From NCBI GenBank assembly GCA_963576565.1, contig OY755047.1:4558931-4622930 (forward strand): 64,000 nt of DNA, read 5' to 3'. The stretch is from Aspidapion aeneum. Lineage: Eukaryota > Arthropoda > Insecta > Coleoptera > Brentidae. The notes beneath the pieces were generated by a model that saw only the letters and a program-made list of their open reading frames with translations, was not told the DNA's origin and searched no databases. Both the position numbers and the translations under genes were made by a program. Positions 34,831 through 46,083 of this stretch are shown piece by piece (positions within the stretch are counted from its first letter, which is position 1; each line of letters opens with the position of its first letter).

Positions 34831-36204
34831 TAATCAAAATAAGAGTTATGTTTGTTTTTCTAACTTTTTTTCTAATCGCGGAAAATTAATCTATTTTTTA
34901 CCGCACCTAACGGCAAATTTTTGATATAATTATAGATTCCAAAATAAACTCATTTTCGAGCCCACCTTTCGAACTAACTTCGGTTGGCGTCTGGCGTTTT
35001 GTGTTCCAGGCATTTTGCCAAAAACTTCTCGCTCGCATCTTGTGGAATTCTTGTTTCGTTAAAAAATTACTCAAAGAATTTAAGTATAGCCTCAACTATG
35101 TATCATTTGATTTGTATTTTAACAGCTGTTTTTTGATTTAGTCCATGATAAAAAATAATTTTGCCGCGAAACTATCCAACTTTTACTTTTTACACATCTA
35201 TTTAAGGAAGGTCTGGAAGAGACAAAACAAAACAACTAAATTTTAATTTACAATATAAACAAAACAGAGATAGCTTTAAAATTATATAAGTTAAGATAAA
35301 TTTATTTGCTGAATAGTCCAGTCATTATAGAATTTTAGCTTGTAAAAGGCGCGATTTTGTCATATGTTGTTCACAAAAATTTGAGTTTTCGCCTTGAGGG
35401 GGGGGGCCGGCTCCCCCGCCATCTTGGATTTAGTCGGCCCTAAAGATTTGCCGCACCTGCCTTCAATGTTTATTTTGTTGTTTTTGATTTGGTTTTAGAA
35501 ATAATGCTTTGGTGTTCTTTTTTTATAAGAAATTAGTAATCAAATCTAAACTGCTTTCTAAATAAGCTATTTCTTCTAAGAATGAATTTAGTGTGGCGGT
35601 TTCGCTAATGTGACTAGCAGTGCAGGAAAGCTGCGTAAGACAAGTAGCTTATAAATTTTATAAATGAATTGGGGGCTTGTCTCACTGATTTTCGTTACGA
35701 AACATCAATTTTATAATACACGTTCTAAAAGCAGTTAAAAGATTTTATAGCAGTTATAGTGGAAAGAAAAATAGTGAGATACCTGCTTGCACTATAACTC
35801 TAGATACATATTGTTTTAAAGATAATTTTATTTTCAACAATATATGGTTTAACAGTATTTTTTAGAATGCTTAGTTTTTAAGAAAATTGGACAAAACAAA
35901 TAAAATTTAAAAAAACAGGTAATTAAAATAAAATTACCTCAATATGCGGACACCCCTGGAGTGTCAATAATAGCTTGAATACAACTTTGTGATACGACGT
36001 TTAAAAGAATATTTTATTTTCTCCAAAAAAGATTTTTCCCTAAAATGAATAGTTTTTTTAAAAACTGAATAAAACCTAAACCTTGGTCCACTTCGATGAT
36101 ACATCATTTAAAAGATATAAAGTTAATTACATACTTTCGGTAAAATGCTTAGTTTTTGAGAAAATAACATAAAACTGAATAATTTCGGTTTATTTTGCAT
36201 GTAT
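34831..36204. other. No gene seen; inverted-repeat arm at 35379-35434
   Basis: TTTGAGTTTTCGCCTTGAGG then GCCATCTTGGATTTAG (35379-35434) is repeated inverted at about 37377-37424, so this whole stretch may lie within a larger decayed palindromic element. No coding sequence recognised. Confidence 0.4.
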
Positions 36205-37009
36205 GTTTGGGTGTCTCATTATATTTTTTCCCACCATTTTAGACCATTAATAACTGATATAGGAATATACAAGAAACTGTGTTCGAATTCGCGAAATTTT
36301 TACTTTTAAATTGTATCTTGACTTTATTCCTGATGCTTACCATATTTGACAGGCGCTTAAATTTATAGTTTTTGTAAATTGGATGCTCCTTATATTATTT
36401 AAATAATAGATTAGGCTTGGAACATATTTTCCAAAAATACCCGATATACCTTAGGTTAGAGCCATAGTTTCTGACATATTAGCAATTATAACAGTACCGC
36501 TCTTGTGTTAATTTTAGTATCCTTATTCTAAATTATGTTAGTCCCCATGTATCAACAGTGGCAATGACACAACTTTGTTGTCGTTACCGGTTGTCATTTT
36601 GAGCGTCATTAAAAAAAAAAAAGTTGTCATTGTCACTGTTTATACATGGGGACTAACATAGTTCGAAATAGGGACACTGAAATTAACACAAAAGTGGTAA
36701 TGTTATTTTTTTATCATTTAAAAGTTTATCGCTAATATTTCATAAACTATTTATCAAAACTGCGACATATGGGGTATTTTTGGAAAGTATATTCCAAGCC
36801 TAATCTATTAATTAAATAATATAAGGAGCATCCAATTTACAAAAACTATAAATTTGAGCGCCTGTCAAATACGGTAAGCATCAGAAATAAAGTAAAGATG
36901 CAATTCAAAAGTAAAAATTTCGCGAATTCAAACACAATTTCTTTTATATTTCTACATCAATTATTAATGGTCTAAAAGGATGGGAAAAAATATAATGAGA
37001 CACCCTGTA
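36205..37009. mobile_element. Large foldback palindrome, arms about 370 bp
   Basis: The right end is GAGACACCCTGTA; the left end has the inverse GGGTGTCTCATTATATT with its first bases changed. The arms match almost throughout, for example TTGACAGGCGCTTAAATTTA (36350) against its complement near 36860, and GTTAGTCCCCATGTAT (36538) against ATACATGGGGACTAAC (36643). The centre (about 36555-36640) is short, so almost the whole element can form a hairpin. Confidence 0.85.
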
Positions 37010-37591
37010 CTATGAAAATATATAGGAAATGCGTGTACTGCTAACACTTCAGGATTCGTATCTCAGCAAGGGTACTACCCAGAGAACTCAGTAATGTCTC
37101 GTTTTATAGGCTATTAGTTCGTCTTTATTTTCTGTTATTACATATTTTTTCAAAAATAAGCAGTTTCGAAGTTAAAGGCCACTAAATTAAAAAATTGGTC
37201 AAAATCCAAAATGGCGGCGTAATGTTTAACGTCATAACTCAAAAACTATTCGTTTGACAAAAACACATGCAATAGCGTGTTTGTAGAAAATTTTATTGTC
37301 TTCAACTTTTGTCAAAAACTTTTTTTTCTAAAATGTACAGGGACTAAGTAGTTAAAAAAAAAACTTTTTGTGCACACTAAATCCAAGGTGGTGGAGCCGC
37401 CCCGAACCAAGGTCGAAAACTTAAAAAAAACATTACAACTCCAATGTGAACAAGGTATGTCAAAATCGTGACTACATCACCTTTGGTAAGCTGGAAGTCT
37501 TTTTTTCGCTTTTATGATCAAATTGATACAAAATTTTGTGTGTATCAAAAATATACAATCCTATATTTGAAAAAAAAATGTGTATCAAATA
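37010..37591. other. No gene seen; inverted-repeat arm near 37377-37424
   Basis: It contains the second arm of the pair described for 34831-36204 and a CAAAATGGCGG block near 37207. No coding sequence. Confidence 0.4.
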
Positions 37592-38320
37592 TACAGGGTG
37601 TCCCATAACTTAGGGGCCATATTGCAGCTGGTAATAGAGGAGGTTATTTCCGAGAAAAAAGTTTATATAACATGGGGGTCTACACACATCTGTTTTAAAG
37701 ATGTAGGATTTTTAAAGTTAGAGGAGTGGAGGAAAAAGGGTTTTTGAAAAAAAAGAAAATTTGTTACAGCCAGATCAATACTCAGCTAATTTTAGTTCAA
37801 AAATGTGATATTCTTTTTTTTGATAAAATTACAAGTTAAGAAAATACAAGCTGTCAAAGTAACCTTCAAAAATGTATAAAAAATAATAATTTTGTTAATT
37901 TTTGCTTACCTATTTTTTAAAAAATATCAAAAATATTTTATTACTATGTCTCGCTAGAGACTTGTTTTTATTAACAAAAAATATAAAAAAAAAACATTGC
38001 GTTTAATATGGCATTCATAAAAATTTATACCAAAAAAATAGTTTTTTCTAAAAAAAAATTGACCAACTAATTTTTTTTTAAATTATTTTAATTTCAATAT
38101 ATTGCTCTTGTTCTAATATACGACTTTACCCAATTTCATATTTTTACTGCGGTTTTTAAAAAAGTTATTATCAAAAAAGTTTTAAAAATCGCCAACTTTG
38201 ATCCTCTGTATCTCGACAAAGAAAGAGTTTTGACCCATGCATTATAGGAACTTTTTTATCAAAAATGACCTTCTCTATCACCTGTTGGCCTATGGCCCCT
38301 AAGTTATGCGACACCCTGTA
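37592..38320. mobile_element. Foldback element, ends TACAGGGTGTCCC / GCGACACCCTGTA
   Basis: CATAACTTAGGGGCCATA follows the left end and TATGGCCCCTAAGTTATG precedes the right end. The outer 50-90 bp of each arm match well, the inner parts are weaker. TA flanks both ends. Non-coding. Confidence 0.85.
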
Positions 38321-39014
38321 TATACACATCGTCGTTAATCTTACAAACTGACGTATCTAAAAAAAATGCAGCTTTGAGATGACCATAATAATACTACCTT
38401 ATGTGTGTCGTTCTCTCATCTCACAAAGTGTCGTAACTCATAAAAATCCTTTAAATAGCACCAAAATCATTAGATCCAAGAAGAAACTTTCCCTAAAACT
38501 TGAAATTGTTTTCTTGTAAAATTACAATAAATTAGTTACGTCAGTTTGTGAGATCAACGACGACATGGGGCTTAAAGCTTTTAAAGAAGTCACTCCATAT
38601 ATTTTTACCTTCTATTCTATTAGTCTTATTTAATATATACAAAGCTAGATAGATTTTATAGATGTGGTTATAATTAGGCGCCTGGATGAAGTAATATAGG
38701 TTTGAAATTCTCAATGTCGATATAACGAGTTTTTTTTTGCAAAACGATATAATTCCGTATGCTACTGCGTAGAAGTTTATGATTGCCTTCAAAACAAAAT
38801 GGAATTTTTTTGTTTTATTTTTAAACTAAAAATTAAATTTTAAAAAATGGATCTATGTTGGATCTGATACCTAGCTTGTTGGCACACTCAAAGTGAACTT
38901 CACGCTATATCAGCCTTATAAACAGGTAAATATCTCACAAACGAAAGCTCCTACGAAGTCGTTTGTTATAACACAAGTTATTAAGAAAAATGTGTTTTAC
39001 GAGAGTTATCTTTT
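38321..39014. repeat. No gene; dispersed repeat at 38835-39012
   Basis: The last part repeats the block order of 2790-2975 (TGGATCTGATACCTAGC, GGCACACTCAAAGTGAA, GTTATAACACAAGTTATT). The first 500 bp hold nothing recognised. Confidence 0.55.
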
Positions 39015-40856
39015 ATCGGTAAAATAAAAAGAAATAAAGTGGAAGGCGAATATAAAGACATGGAGGCAGAAGAACAAGCCGGTTTCAGGGCGGGTAGATC
39101 GACTTCTGATCATCTCTTTTGTATAACCCAAGTTATTGAAAAGAAAATGGCATACGGACAAGAGCTGCATCTGCTTTACGTCGATTTGCAGAAGGCATAT
39201 GATAGTATACTACTAAATCTACTTTGGAAACCGTTGGAAAACACAAATATAAGCGTACAACTAATTAAGGTCATCAAAGAGTTATACCGCAATAGTAAGG
39301 CAGAAGTTAAAATAAAAGCAAAACTAACCAAAGACTTTCAAGTAAATAAAGGTCTTAAACAAGGTTGCTGTATCTCGCCTACGCTCTTCCAGATATACTT
39401 GGAACAAGTCCTTAAAGTATGGAAGAGAAAATGCCAAACCATGGGAATTCCGTTGGACGAAACTAAAGATAAGATAAGATAAGATAAGATACATTTATTT
39501 CCTTTAAGACAATTTACAAATTGTATAGGACACGTCAAAATTTTTACAATCTCTTCTAAACACAATGTATTTTAAAGAAGAGAAGTTTGACTCTCGGAGA
39601 GTCGAAAAAAAGATAATAATAAAAATATTAATACGAACAATAAAAATTAGGATGCCCATTGCACAAAGTCCTTAACATCATACAATGTTTTTTCACACAA
39701 ATAGCACTTTAAAACCCTTTTAAAACTATTTATACTATCACATTCTTTAATTTTCTTTGGTAAACTGTTATACATTTTAACACTTAAATAATTTGGCCTT
39801 TTTTTAGTTATTTCAAGCCGAAACGATTTCTCGCGCAGATTTCCTTTTTGACGTGTATTTACACTATGGACACATTCGTTAGACATAAATTTATTCTTAT
39901 TACTAAAAACGTACACATATAGTTCAAATACAAAGAGGCCAGGCAGGGTTAAAATGCCCAATCTTTGAAAATGTGCTCTACATGAGTCGGTTAAACTTAA
40001 TCCTAACATACTTTTTAGAACATTCTTTTGTGAGATAAAGACATCCTGTGACTTGGTAGACCACCCCAACTACCTTGTATACTTTATGTTTCGCCGATGA
40101 TCAGATAGTAGTGGCTCAGGATTATGACGACCTCGAATATATGACACGAAAACTAATAGAAGAGTACAATAAGTGGGGACTAGAGGTTAATCTCAATAAG
40201 ACAGAGTATATGTGTATCGGTGGAATAAAACAGGATCTAATCTTAAATATCGGTCATGTGATGAGTATAAATACTTAGGTCTAAAAATTACAGCTGACGG
40301 AACACTAGACAAAGCTATAAAAGATCGAAACGTACAAGGAAGAAAAGCAATAACTTTATTAAATGGAATAATTTGGGACCAAAGTATATCAAAACATAAC
40401 AAAAAGCTTATATATAACACCATTGTAAAAAGTATTAATACATACGGCTCAGAAGTATGGCCAATCAAGGATAGAACAGAAAAAATGCTTTTCGCTACGG
40501 AGTAGGACTATTGGAGAAGAGCAGCAGAGAAATCAAAAAGAGAAAGAGTTACAAATCAAAGAATAAGAGAAATTATGACAGTGGGGAACGTCCTTTAGTG
40601 GATGATATAAGAACAAAGCAACTGGTGTGGTACGGACATGTACAAAGAATGAATGATGCAAGACTACCTAAACAAATACAACAATGGAAACCAACTGGCC
40701 GAAGAAAACGAGGACGGCCAAGGAGAAGCTGGAGAGAAGGACTAGACAGTGAAATAAGAATAAGAGGCCTAGATGATGAATTATGGGCAAACAGAAACGA
40801 GTGGAGATTGGGTATCGGAAGACGTAGAACGTTGGGAAACCGATAAATATATATAT
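39015..40856 (+). pseudogene. LINE A copy 5, longest 5' extent, split by another LINE
   Basis: It starts before the RT entry motif (EEQAGFRAGRSTSDH at about 39068) and includes VDLQKAYDS and GLKQGCCISPTLF up to 39465. A 602-bp retrotransposon then interrupts, and LINE A resumes at 40073 with LCFADDQIVVAQ, then the thumb and C-terminus. A small deletion near 40252 and a stop at 40504 break the downstream frame. The 3' end GAAACCGATAAATATATAT meets a mariner fragment at 40858. Confidence 0.9.
39466..40067 (-). pseudogene. Nested CR1/Jockey-type retrotransposon 3' end with (ATCTT)n tail
   Basis: A 140-codon minus-strand frame (39647-40069) contains RLGILTLPGLFVFELYVYV, HSVNTRQKG and KMYNSLPKKIKE, the standard C-terminal region of CR1/Jockey-type ORF2 proteins, and stops at WAS. 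Its 3' end (plus-strand left side) carries five AAGAT/AAGATA repeats (from about 39466). AACTA flanks the insert (39461-39465 and 40068-40072), a 5-bp target duplication, and LINE A reads through exactly when it is removed. Confidence 0.9.
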
Positions 40857-40857
40857 T

Positions 40858-41030
40858 GTTTCTCAAGTATTCTGCACGAAAATTAATGCACTTTTGCATG
40901 TGCTCAAAGCAGTTGTCAAAGCCGTAATTCCACTCGTTTGATGGTACTGTCAAAATTGCATTCTTGAAGGCATCGATTGTTTCCTCCGGTGATCGAACTC
41001 TTCCAGTCCATTCTTGATTTTCGGACATGT
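40858..41030 (-). pseudogene. mariner transposase C-terminus
   Basis: The minus strand from 41028 reads SENQEWTGRVRSPEETIDAF then ILTVPSNEWNYGFDNCF and HMQKCINF. This is the usual end of mariner-family transposases (SPEEAV.AF..., W..CF..W..RMQKCI). Only the last about 57 codons remain. It abuts the LINE A 3' end tail to tail, as does the fragment at 52119. Confidence 0.8.
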
Positions 41031-41039
41031 ATCATATCA

Positions 41040-41310
41040 TAATATTCCAATACCCACGGTAACTGCCCATTCATGATACGAACATGAGGGCTTTGGAGTC
41101 TTTAAGCAAAAAAGACCTGATTGGTTGCTTTCAAAGTCATATGCATATTATTTCCATATAGTACGTATTATTGCAATACCTACGGTACCTTACGATGCAG
41201 AATGCAAACATATTTGAAATAGCAATATCAATGGGTATAAGTCTATCCTTTTTGCGGTCCTTAAGATAAAATGTCCTGATTGGTTATACTTTTACGCATG
41301 AATATTATTT
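41040..41310 (+). repeat. Diverged tandem duplication, about 125-155 bp
   Basis: CCAATACCCACGGTAAC, ACCTGATTGGTTGCTTT and ATGCATATTATT (41050-41150) recur as GCAATACCTACGGTACC, TCCTGATTGGTTATACTT and GCATGAATATTATT (41172-41310). Confidence 0.5.
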
Positions 41311-41507
41311 TATTCTTGTATTCGTTACATCAAATCATCGGCGTACAGTTGACAAAAACTCTATTTATGTAAATTTGGTATCTGTGCATTTTTCGTACCT
41401 TTATTTCTGAATGTTTGCATCAAACGCCAACCATTGTGTAAAAAGGTAACAGGGAGTATTAGATTATTACGTATATGCTTAGGTTGGGACTGTATGGAGG
41501 ATGGTCA

Positions 41508-42153
41508 ACAATTCATCGAAAACAATACCTTCTCTAGCCATTGCTGCGTGGCTTAGGAAGGTAAAAATACGATATCGTCGGTCCAATGCCAAAATCACGA
41601 ATGTGCATAATTGATGTTTTGAGAAAAACGCGTTTTAAACATTGAAGATACATTGCGAGAAATAGAGATTTCATTTTTAAAATTTTTAAAGGAGGGGGAG
41701 AGAGAGAGCAAACACTTTCACGCTTTTGGCATTGAATACTATGAATAAAATTGTACATACTGCTGCACATAGTCGAAAATTGCCAAATTTGCACATTCGT
41801 GGCGTTGGCATTGGACCGACGATATGATACGTACGGTTTTAAGGAAATTTTATGAAAATTTTCCAAAAAATTCTACATAGTGCAAAATAGTTTATTAATC
41901 AATCTATCTACCCACCAAATCAATCAACTAATATCGACTGTTTTCAAGGAAGTCATCGTAGGAATTTTACAATTAGTTCATACACTCATTATTTTGAGAT
42001 GAGGTGGTTTTGTTTATTTTTTTGACTGAAATTATAATTATCAAGTGTTTTTGAGTTTCAGCTCGCCTTGTTTGGAATGGAATATTGATATTTCCTTTAT
42101 TACCTTCCTAGCCCGCGTAGCAATGGCTAGAGAAGGTATTATTTTCGATGAAA
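41508..42153. mobile_element. Inverted-repeat element with a second inverted repeat inside
   Basis: The outer arms are ATTCATCGAAAACAATACCT plus TCTAGCCATTGCTGCGTGG (41512-41566) and their inverse at 42098-42150. An inner pair, GATATCGTCGGTCCAATGCC (41578) with GGCATTGGACCGACGATATG (41807), closes a loop of about 180 bp. The outer-arm sequence also occurs once more at 3130-3222. No coding capacity. Confidence 0.65.
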
Positions 42154-42442
42154 TTTTTTTTTTCAGATAACGCCAAAAATGTGTTATTTCGTTTTTTTTT
42201 TTAACCTTTATTAACAACTATATATGTACATAATAACAATAAAACATCTTAGCTAAGATGGAAAGTTTAACATTTCAACCTAATATCTAAAAATTTTCTT
42301 TGATACTAGATGTAATTTATTATTTCTTATCAATTGTAATCTTTGAAATCTCATTCTGTCCAAGAAACTATTAATGTCAGAAGACTTTTCTTCTATATTA
42401 GAGTAAAACAAAGCACTTACATAAAACAACCATACATTATTA

Positions 42443-43490
42443 GATAGTTTAAGTTGTGCTACGTATTTTTACGTAAGCATGAGATTTGACAGATACGCAA
42501 GCGCACTTCGTCACACCGTCGTCAAGGTCACGTTAGGAGCTTACGTATTTACGTTAGCTTACGGCAGTCTGCGGGCACCTTAACGTTACCAAAGAATAGA
42601 ATTGGTTGATTGACCGATCAAAAAATGAGGCCTAGACGATAATTTCCGCTTCCAGTACCAAAGCTATCAAAATGGACGGGCCACGATCCTCCACTTTGTT
42701 GACGTCACATCCGGGGCTGATTTTTTTTTGATGGTCACGTTATGACACAGCTGATTGTCTTTAAAATATTGAAGTTGGAATGACGGTTCATGGATATTTG
42801 ATTTTTTTAAAAATAAAGCCGTTTTTGAGATTGTTTTTACTTTATTCTGGCAGAACAATTTTTGTAAAATGTATAGTAAGCCCTAATTTTTCATAGCCGC
42901 GTCATTAGCTCACACAAAAATTAAAGTTTAAAGCAGAAGCGAATGTGACAATCACATATGACAAAGTCAAATACATGTCAAATATAACAGTTGGCATGTG
43001 GTACATGGCGGGTAATTTGAATTCAAAATAAGGAATGCTAAATCTTAAAGATTTTAACCTTTTAATCATGTTGCTTCCTTACAAACCTTTGGTGGAATAT
43101 CGGGATGGTGTCTGAGAATATTTCACTGAAATTTTGCGGAAATCTATAGTGCCATTTTGAAAATATCATAAAAAAACGTCTGACCTCCCATAAGACCCAA
43201 TGTAAAATTCAGCCCCGGGAGAACAGCTGATTTTTTCAGGGTCGTGCCTCTATTTTTGTGTTGGCCTTGCCAGTACAAACGATTCTTTGCAAATATATTC
43301 CTACTGTAGTTGAAAAGATAAAAAACAAAATTGTAACATCAAAAAAACACAGTGACGCATTCCATATTCTCTGCTATTAGTAGACTTGTTATAACGTCAA
43401 AACATTCAACTTAAACTCAAATTTGGGACAAAACGTAGAGCGCTTAACGTGCAGTTTTACATAAAAGTACTTAGCACAACTTAGACTATC
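42443..43490. mobile_element. DNA element with GATAGTYTAAGTTGTGCTA ends and TA target
   Basis: The left end GATAGTTTAAGTTGTGCTAC and right end TAGCACAACTTAGACTATC are inverted, continuing through TTTTTACGTAA against TTACATAAAA. TA flanks both sides. It is about 437 bp once the nested element at 42659-43269 is removed and has no coding capacity. Its borders are confirmed by the interrupted LINE frame. Confidence 0.85.
42659..43269. mobile_element. 7-bp-duplication element, copy 1
   Basis: It starts CAAAGCTATCAAAATGG..GGGCCACGATC and ends GGTCGTGCCTCTATTTTTGTGTTGGCCTTG. CCAGTAC flanks it exactly (42652-42658 and 43270-43276). Shared interior blocks with the copies at 50022 and 51025 include GTTGACGTCACATCCGGGGC, ATATAACAGTTGGCATG and GAATATCGGGATGGTG. 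No coding capacity; P- or hAT-like are possible classes. Confidence 0.85.
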
Positions 43491-43859
43491 TATTTTCTTT
43501 TTTATTTTTGAGCTTCATTTCCAAAATTTCACCGTACTGACTAAAACTAGCTAAATTTTTTCCGTACATTTTTATTAGTTTTTTTTTGTACCCATTCCCA
43601 AGTTCTAATCGAATGTCTACAAAATTTAATACGGTGCATAATATTTTCGGTGACATTACAAATGCTGCAATTATCATTTTGAGATATCCCATGTCTTTTA
43701 GTTTTTTCAGCAACTGGAATAACTTCATTAATTACTTTATACACCGTACTACGCCATTTTGTAGGCAAGACAGGGTTATAACCAAAAACTTCGTAGAAGC
43801 TTTAGTTTCTGAGATATTAAAAAAAAACTATTTTCAAGGCTAATATATTATAATAGGCT

Positions 43860-44003
43860 AGCTAGGAAAGTAACAGATCCGTCTTGGATCAATTTTTTTT
43901 TTTTTAATTCCATGTATAACCGACAACCATTCAGATCACAATGTAGATTTTACTGCGAGGTTTGAAGTTTAGCCTACAGAGGGCACTGGCCTTATTAGAG
44001 AAT
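43860..44003. other. No gene seen
   Basis: Short spacer, nothing recognised. Confidence 0.4.
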
Positions 44004-44496
44004 TATTGAAATACAGCCAGGCTATAATTGTGCCAGGCACTATTTTGACACATTCACATTGAAAACTGACAGTTGATCTTTCAAAATTGACATACCAAAG
44101 TCGAATTTAAAACTTTCGTCGTTTATTTTCAATTAATAAAAGAAGGCACTATTTATTCCGGTTCATATAGTAAACAAAGGCCGTGTGTTAAAAGATCACA
44201 GCTGATATTACAACGTGAAGGTGTCAAAATAGGGTATTTGAGAAATTTTAGAAAAGAGTTTAGAATGATACATAGATCCCTAATTTGCTACGCAAAATTA
44301 TTAAAATAGTATATTTTATCATGACTACATTTAAAATCAAGTTTTCTAATTTCCGATTTAAATTTGCCGCTAAAACGCTCATTTCTAGCATGGTATTGCA
44401 ATGACGTCACAGCGCAGTAAACTCGCGGACAGATACATGGCATTCAAGTGTTTATTTGTTTGTGGTCTGTGTTTTTACTATTTTTTATGTAAAAAA

Positions 44497-44680
44497 ATGT
44501 CCTATAAGTGGTGTGTAGTACCTTAGTGTTCGAATACTGGCATAAAAACACCTGAAAAACTATTTATTCATGTGCCTACAGCAGTAAAATAACGGAAAAA
44601 GTGGCTAGAACTTGCTCGAAGAGACCCTAAGGGCCTTATCTAATACAGCTTCACTTTAAATTTGTAAAGATCACTTTGAT
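44497..44680 (+). pseudogene. THAP-domain exon 1, degenerate, with splice donor
   Basis: The ATG at 44497 opens MSYKWCVVP, a stop, then CSNTGIKTPEKLFIHVPTAV, a stop, RKKWLELARRDPK, and, one frame over, SNTASL, a stop, ICKDHFDV. The C2CH zinc-coordinating residues (two Cys at the start, Cys-x2-His at the end), the HVP and the RKKW of THAP domains are all present in order. The sequence then meets GTGAGT at 44681, a consensus 5' splice site, right after the CxxHF motif. Three stops and one shift make it inactive. THAP domains bind DNA in P-element-type transposases and in host proteins; the flanking inverted repeats favour a transposase. Confidence 0.8.
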
Positions 44681-44814
44681 GTGAGTATAACTAAATTGTT
44701 TCTATTAATTTTTCTCACGTTGTCTATAATATATTTAACTATTTCGTAAATGACGATGAAATTTTTGAGGTTATGTTTATTACAAGGGGTGAACAACTAT
44801 AATAGGCAGAAAGG

Positions 44815-44950
44815 TGTACAAATTTTTAGACGGTGCTAGGCAGTTATTAGGCAGGACTAGGGAATACCTCTAAATGCAGGATTAGGCAGTGCACATGCAG
44901 GCTAAATCTAGGATGGAGCAGTGCATATGCAAGACTAGGCATATTTGTTA
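44815..44950 (+). repeat. Short degenerate TAGGCAG repeats
   Basis: TAGGCAG-type words recur at irregular spacing of about 15-40 bp, with a longer shared phrase GGATTAGGCAGTGCACATGC / GGATGGAGCAGTGCATATGC. Confidence 0.55.
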
Positions 44951-45710
44951 TAAAGGGTCATAAGAATTCTTTGAAACAAAATGTATTTAGAAAATGTTGT
45001 TTTAAAAAAACAATTTTTGATTGTTTCTTAATGCTTAAAATAATAATGATTGGGTATTTAATTAAATCTATTGTAAGTGGCATATTAAACAAAAAAGCAA
45101 AACATATAACCTAACCTCAAAATCTAAATGAGTAAAAGTAGGCGAAGAATATCGTAAAAAAACTTTCAGTTATATACAAAACAACTCATCGAATACTTAC
45201 ATCTACATTTTAACGTTTCTAAATTCCGCAGTACACAGTTGTTGGCAAAGATAAAGGAATAAAGCATTGGCAAGTTATAGCTATCGGCTTTGGAGAATCC
45301 GTTTTCCATTGAAAATGTTTTTTATAAGCAAAGCACAAAATAAAATCTAATTTAGGACGATAATTCGCACTTTAAACCAAAGCAAACATTACCATCCATA
45401 AGAAAATAACACAGAAAATAAGTTCGTTTGAGGCGTTTACTGTTTTGTGACGTCACTCGCAGCTGATTGGTAAACCGCCTGTTTTGAATCACGTGATTAA
45501 TTGTTTGAATTTAATGAATTAATTTAATTAAAAGACCTATGAATTTGAGAAAAAATTAAACAAAAAAGTTTGTTTTTAGCATTCCCAAGACCCAAAGAGA
45601 TATCTTAAAATCATTATATATTTATTTTTTACTACTGTCAAACACCCTATTGTGCCTGGCACTATTATAGCCTGTCTTTATTTCAACAATTCTCTATTAA
45701 CTGCATGACT

Positions 45711-46083
45711 TTATTTGGATAAGTTACCATACTTTTAAAAATGAGAAAAAATCACTTAGATAATGAAAACGCTAATGTGCTGATAATTAACATGTTTAAA
45801 CTAAACTATTTTCGAAAAAATGTGAACTGAACGACATTTTCTGATAATGGTAATAATGGTAATATAGATTAATGAGTTTAAAAGGACATTAAAACCGTTT
45901 TAATTTTGATTAAAATCAACATTTCATTATTAAACAGTAGGTAATGGATATTGTATCCGGATATAATATTATTTTGATCCTTTAGATACTTGGAAACCCT
46001 TTAATTCATCGGAAATAATTATAATGCTCTGGCATTTAAGTTAAAGCAAAATTTCCAAAAATCGACTTTCTAAAAGCATTTTA
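45711..46083. other. No gene seen
   Basis: AT-rich, nothing recognised. Confidence 0.5.

Larger units (their letters stand above)
42190..43805 (-). pseudogene. Non-LTR retrotransposon C-terminus with zinc-finger-like motif, split by a DNA element
   Basis: Minus-strand frames give LPTKWRSTVYKVINEVIP-like sequence and the Cys/His motif CSICNVTENIMHRIKFC (43547-43768), then, after a one-base shift in a T-run near 43580, MYGKNLASFSQYGEILEMKL (to 43493). The frame then continues beyond the inserted element at 42440: NVWLFYVSALFYSNIEEK, SFLDRMRFQRLQLIRNNK, stop at 42280-42282, and an A-tail at about 42190. Deleting the insertion with one TA copy joins the frame as KKENNNVW with no further change. 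The W-C-C-H-C layout fits the zinc-binding end of non-LTR ORF2. Confidence 0.7.
44004..45710. mobile_element. Long-inverted-repeat DNA element carrying a THAP exon
   Basis: AGAGAATTATTGAAATACAG with AGGCTATAATTGTGCCAGGC (44008-44050) is inverted at 45657-45700. Matching inverted blocks continue inward: AATAGGGTATTTGA (44230) with its complement near 45645, and TGACGTCAC..CAGTAAAC (44402) with its complement near 45450. The arms are therefore several hundred bp long with indels. A THAP-domain exon starts just inside the left arm. No target duplication is clear and the exact outer borders are uncertain. Confidence 0.65.

Noticed and set aside
40573..41028. 151-codon minus-strand frame as one protein
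   Set aside because: Only its first about 57 codons are real (mariner C-terminus); the rest is LINE A antisense.
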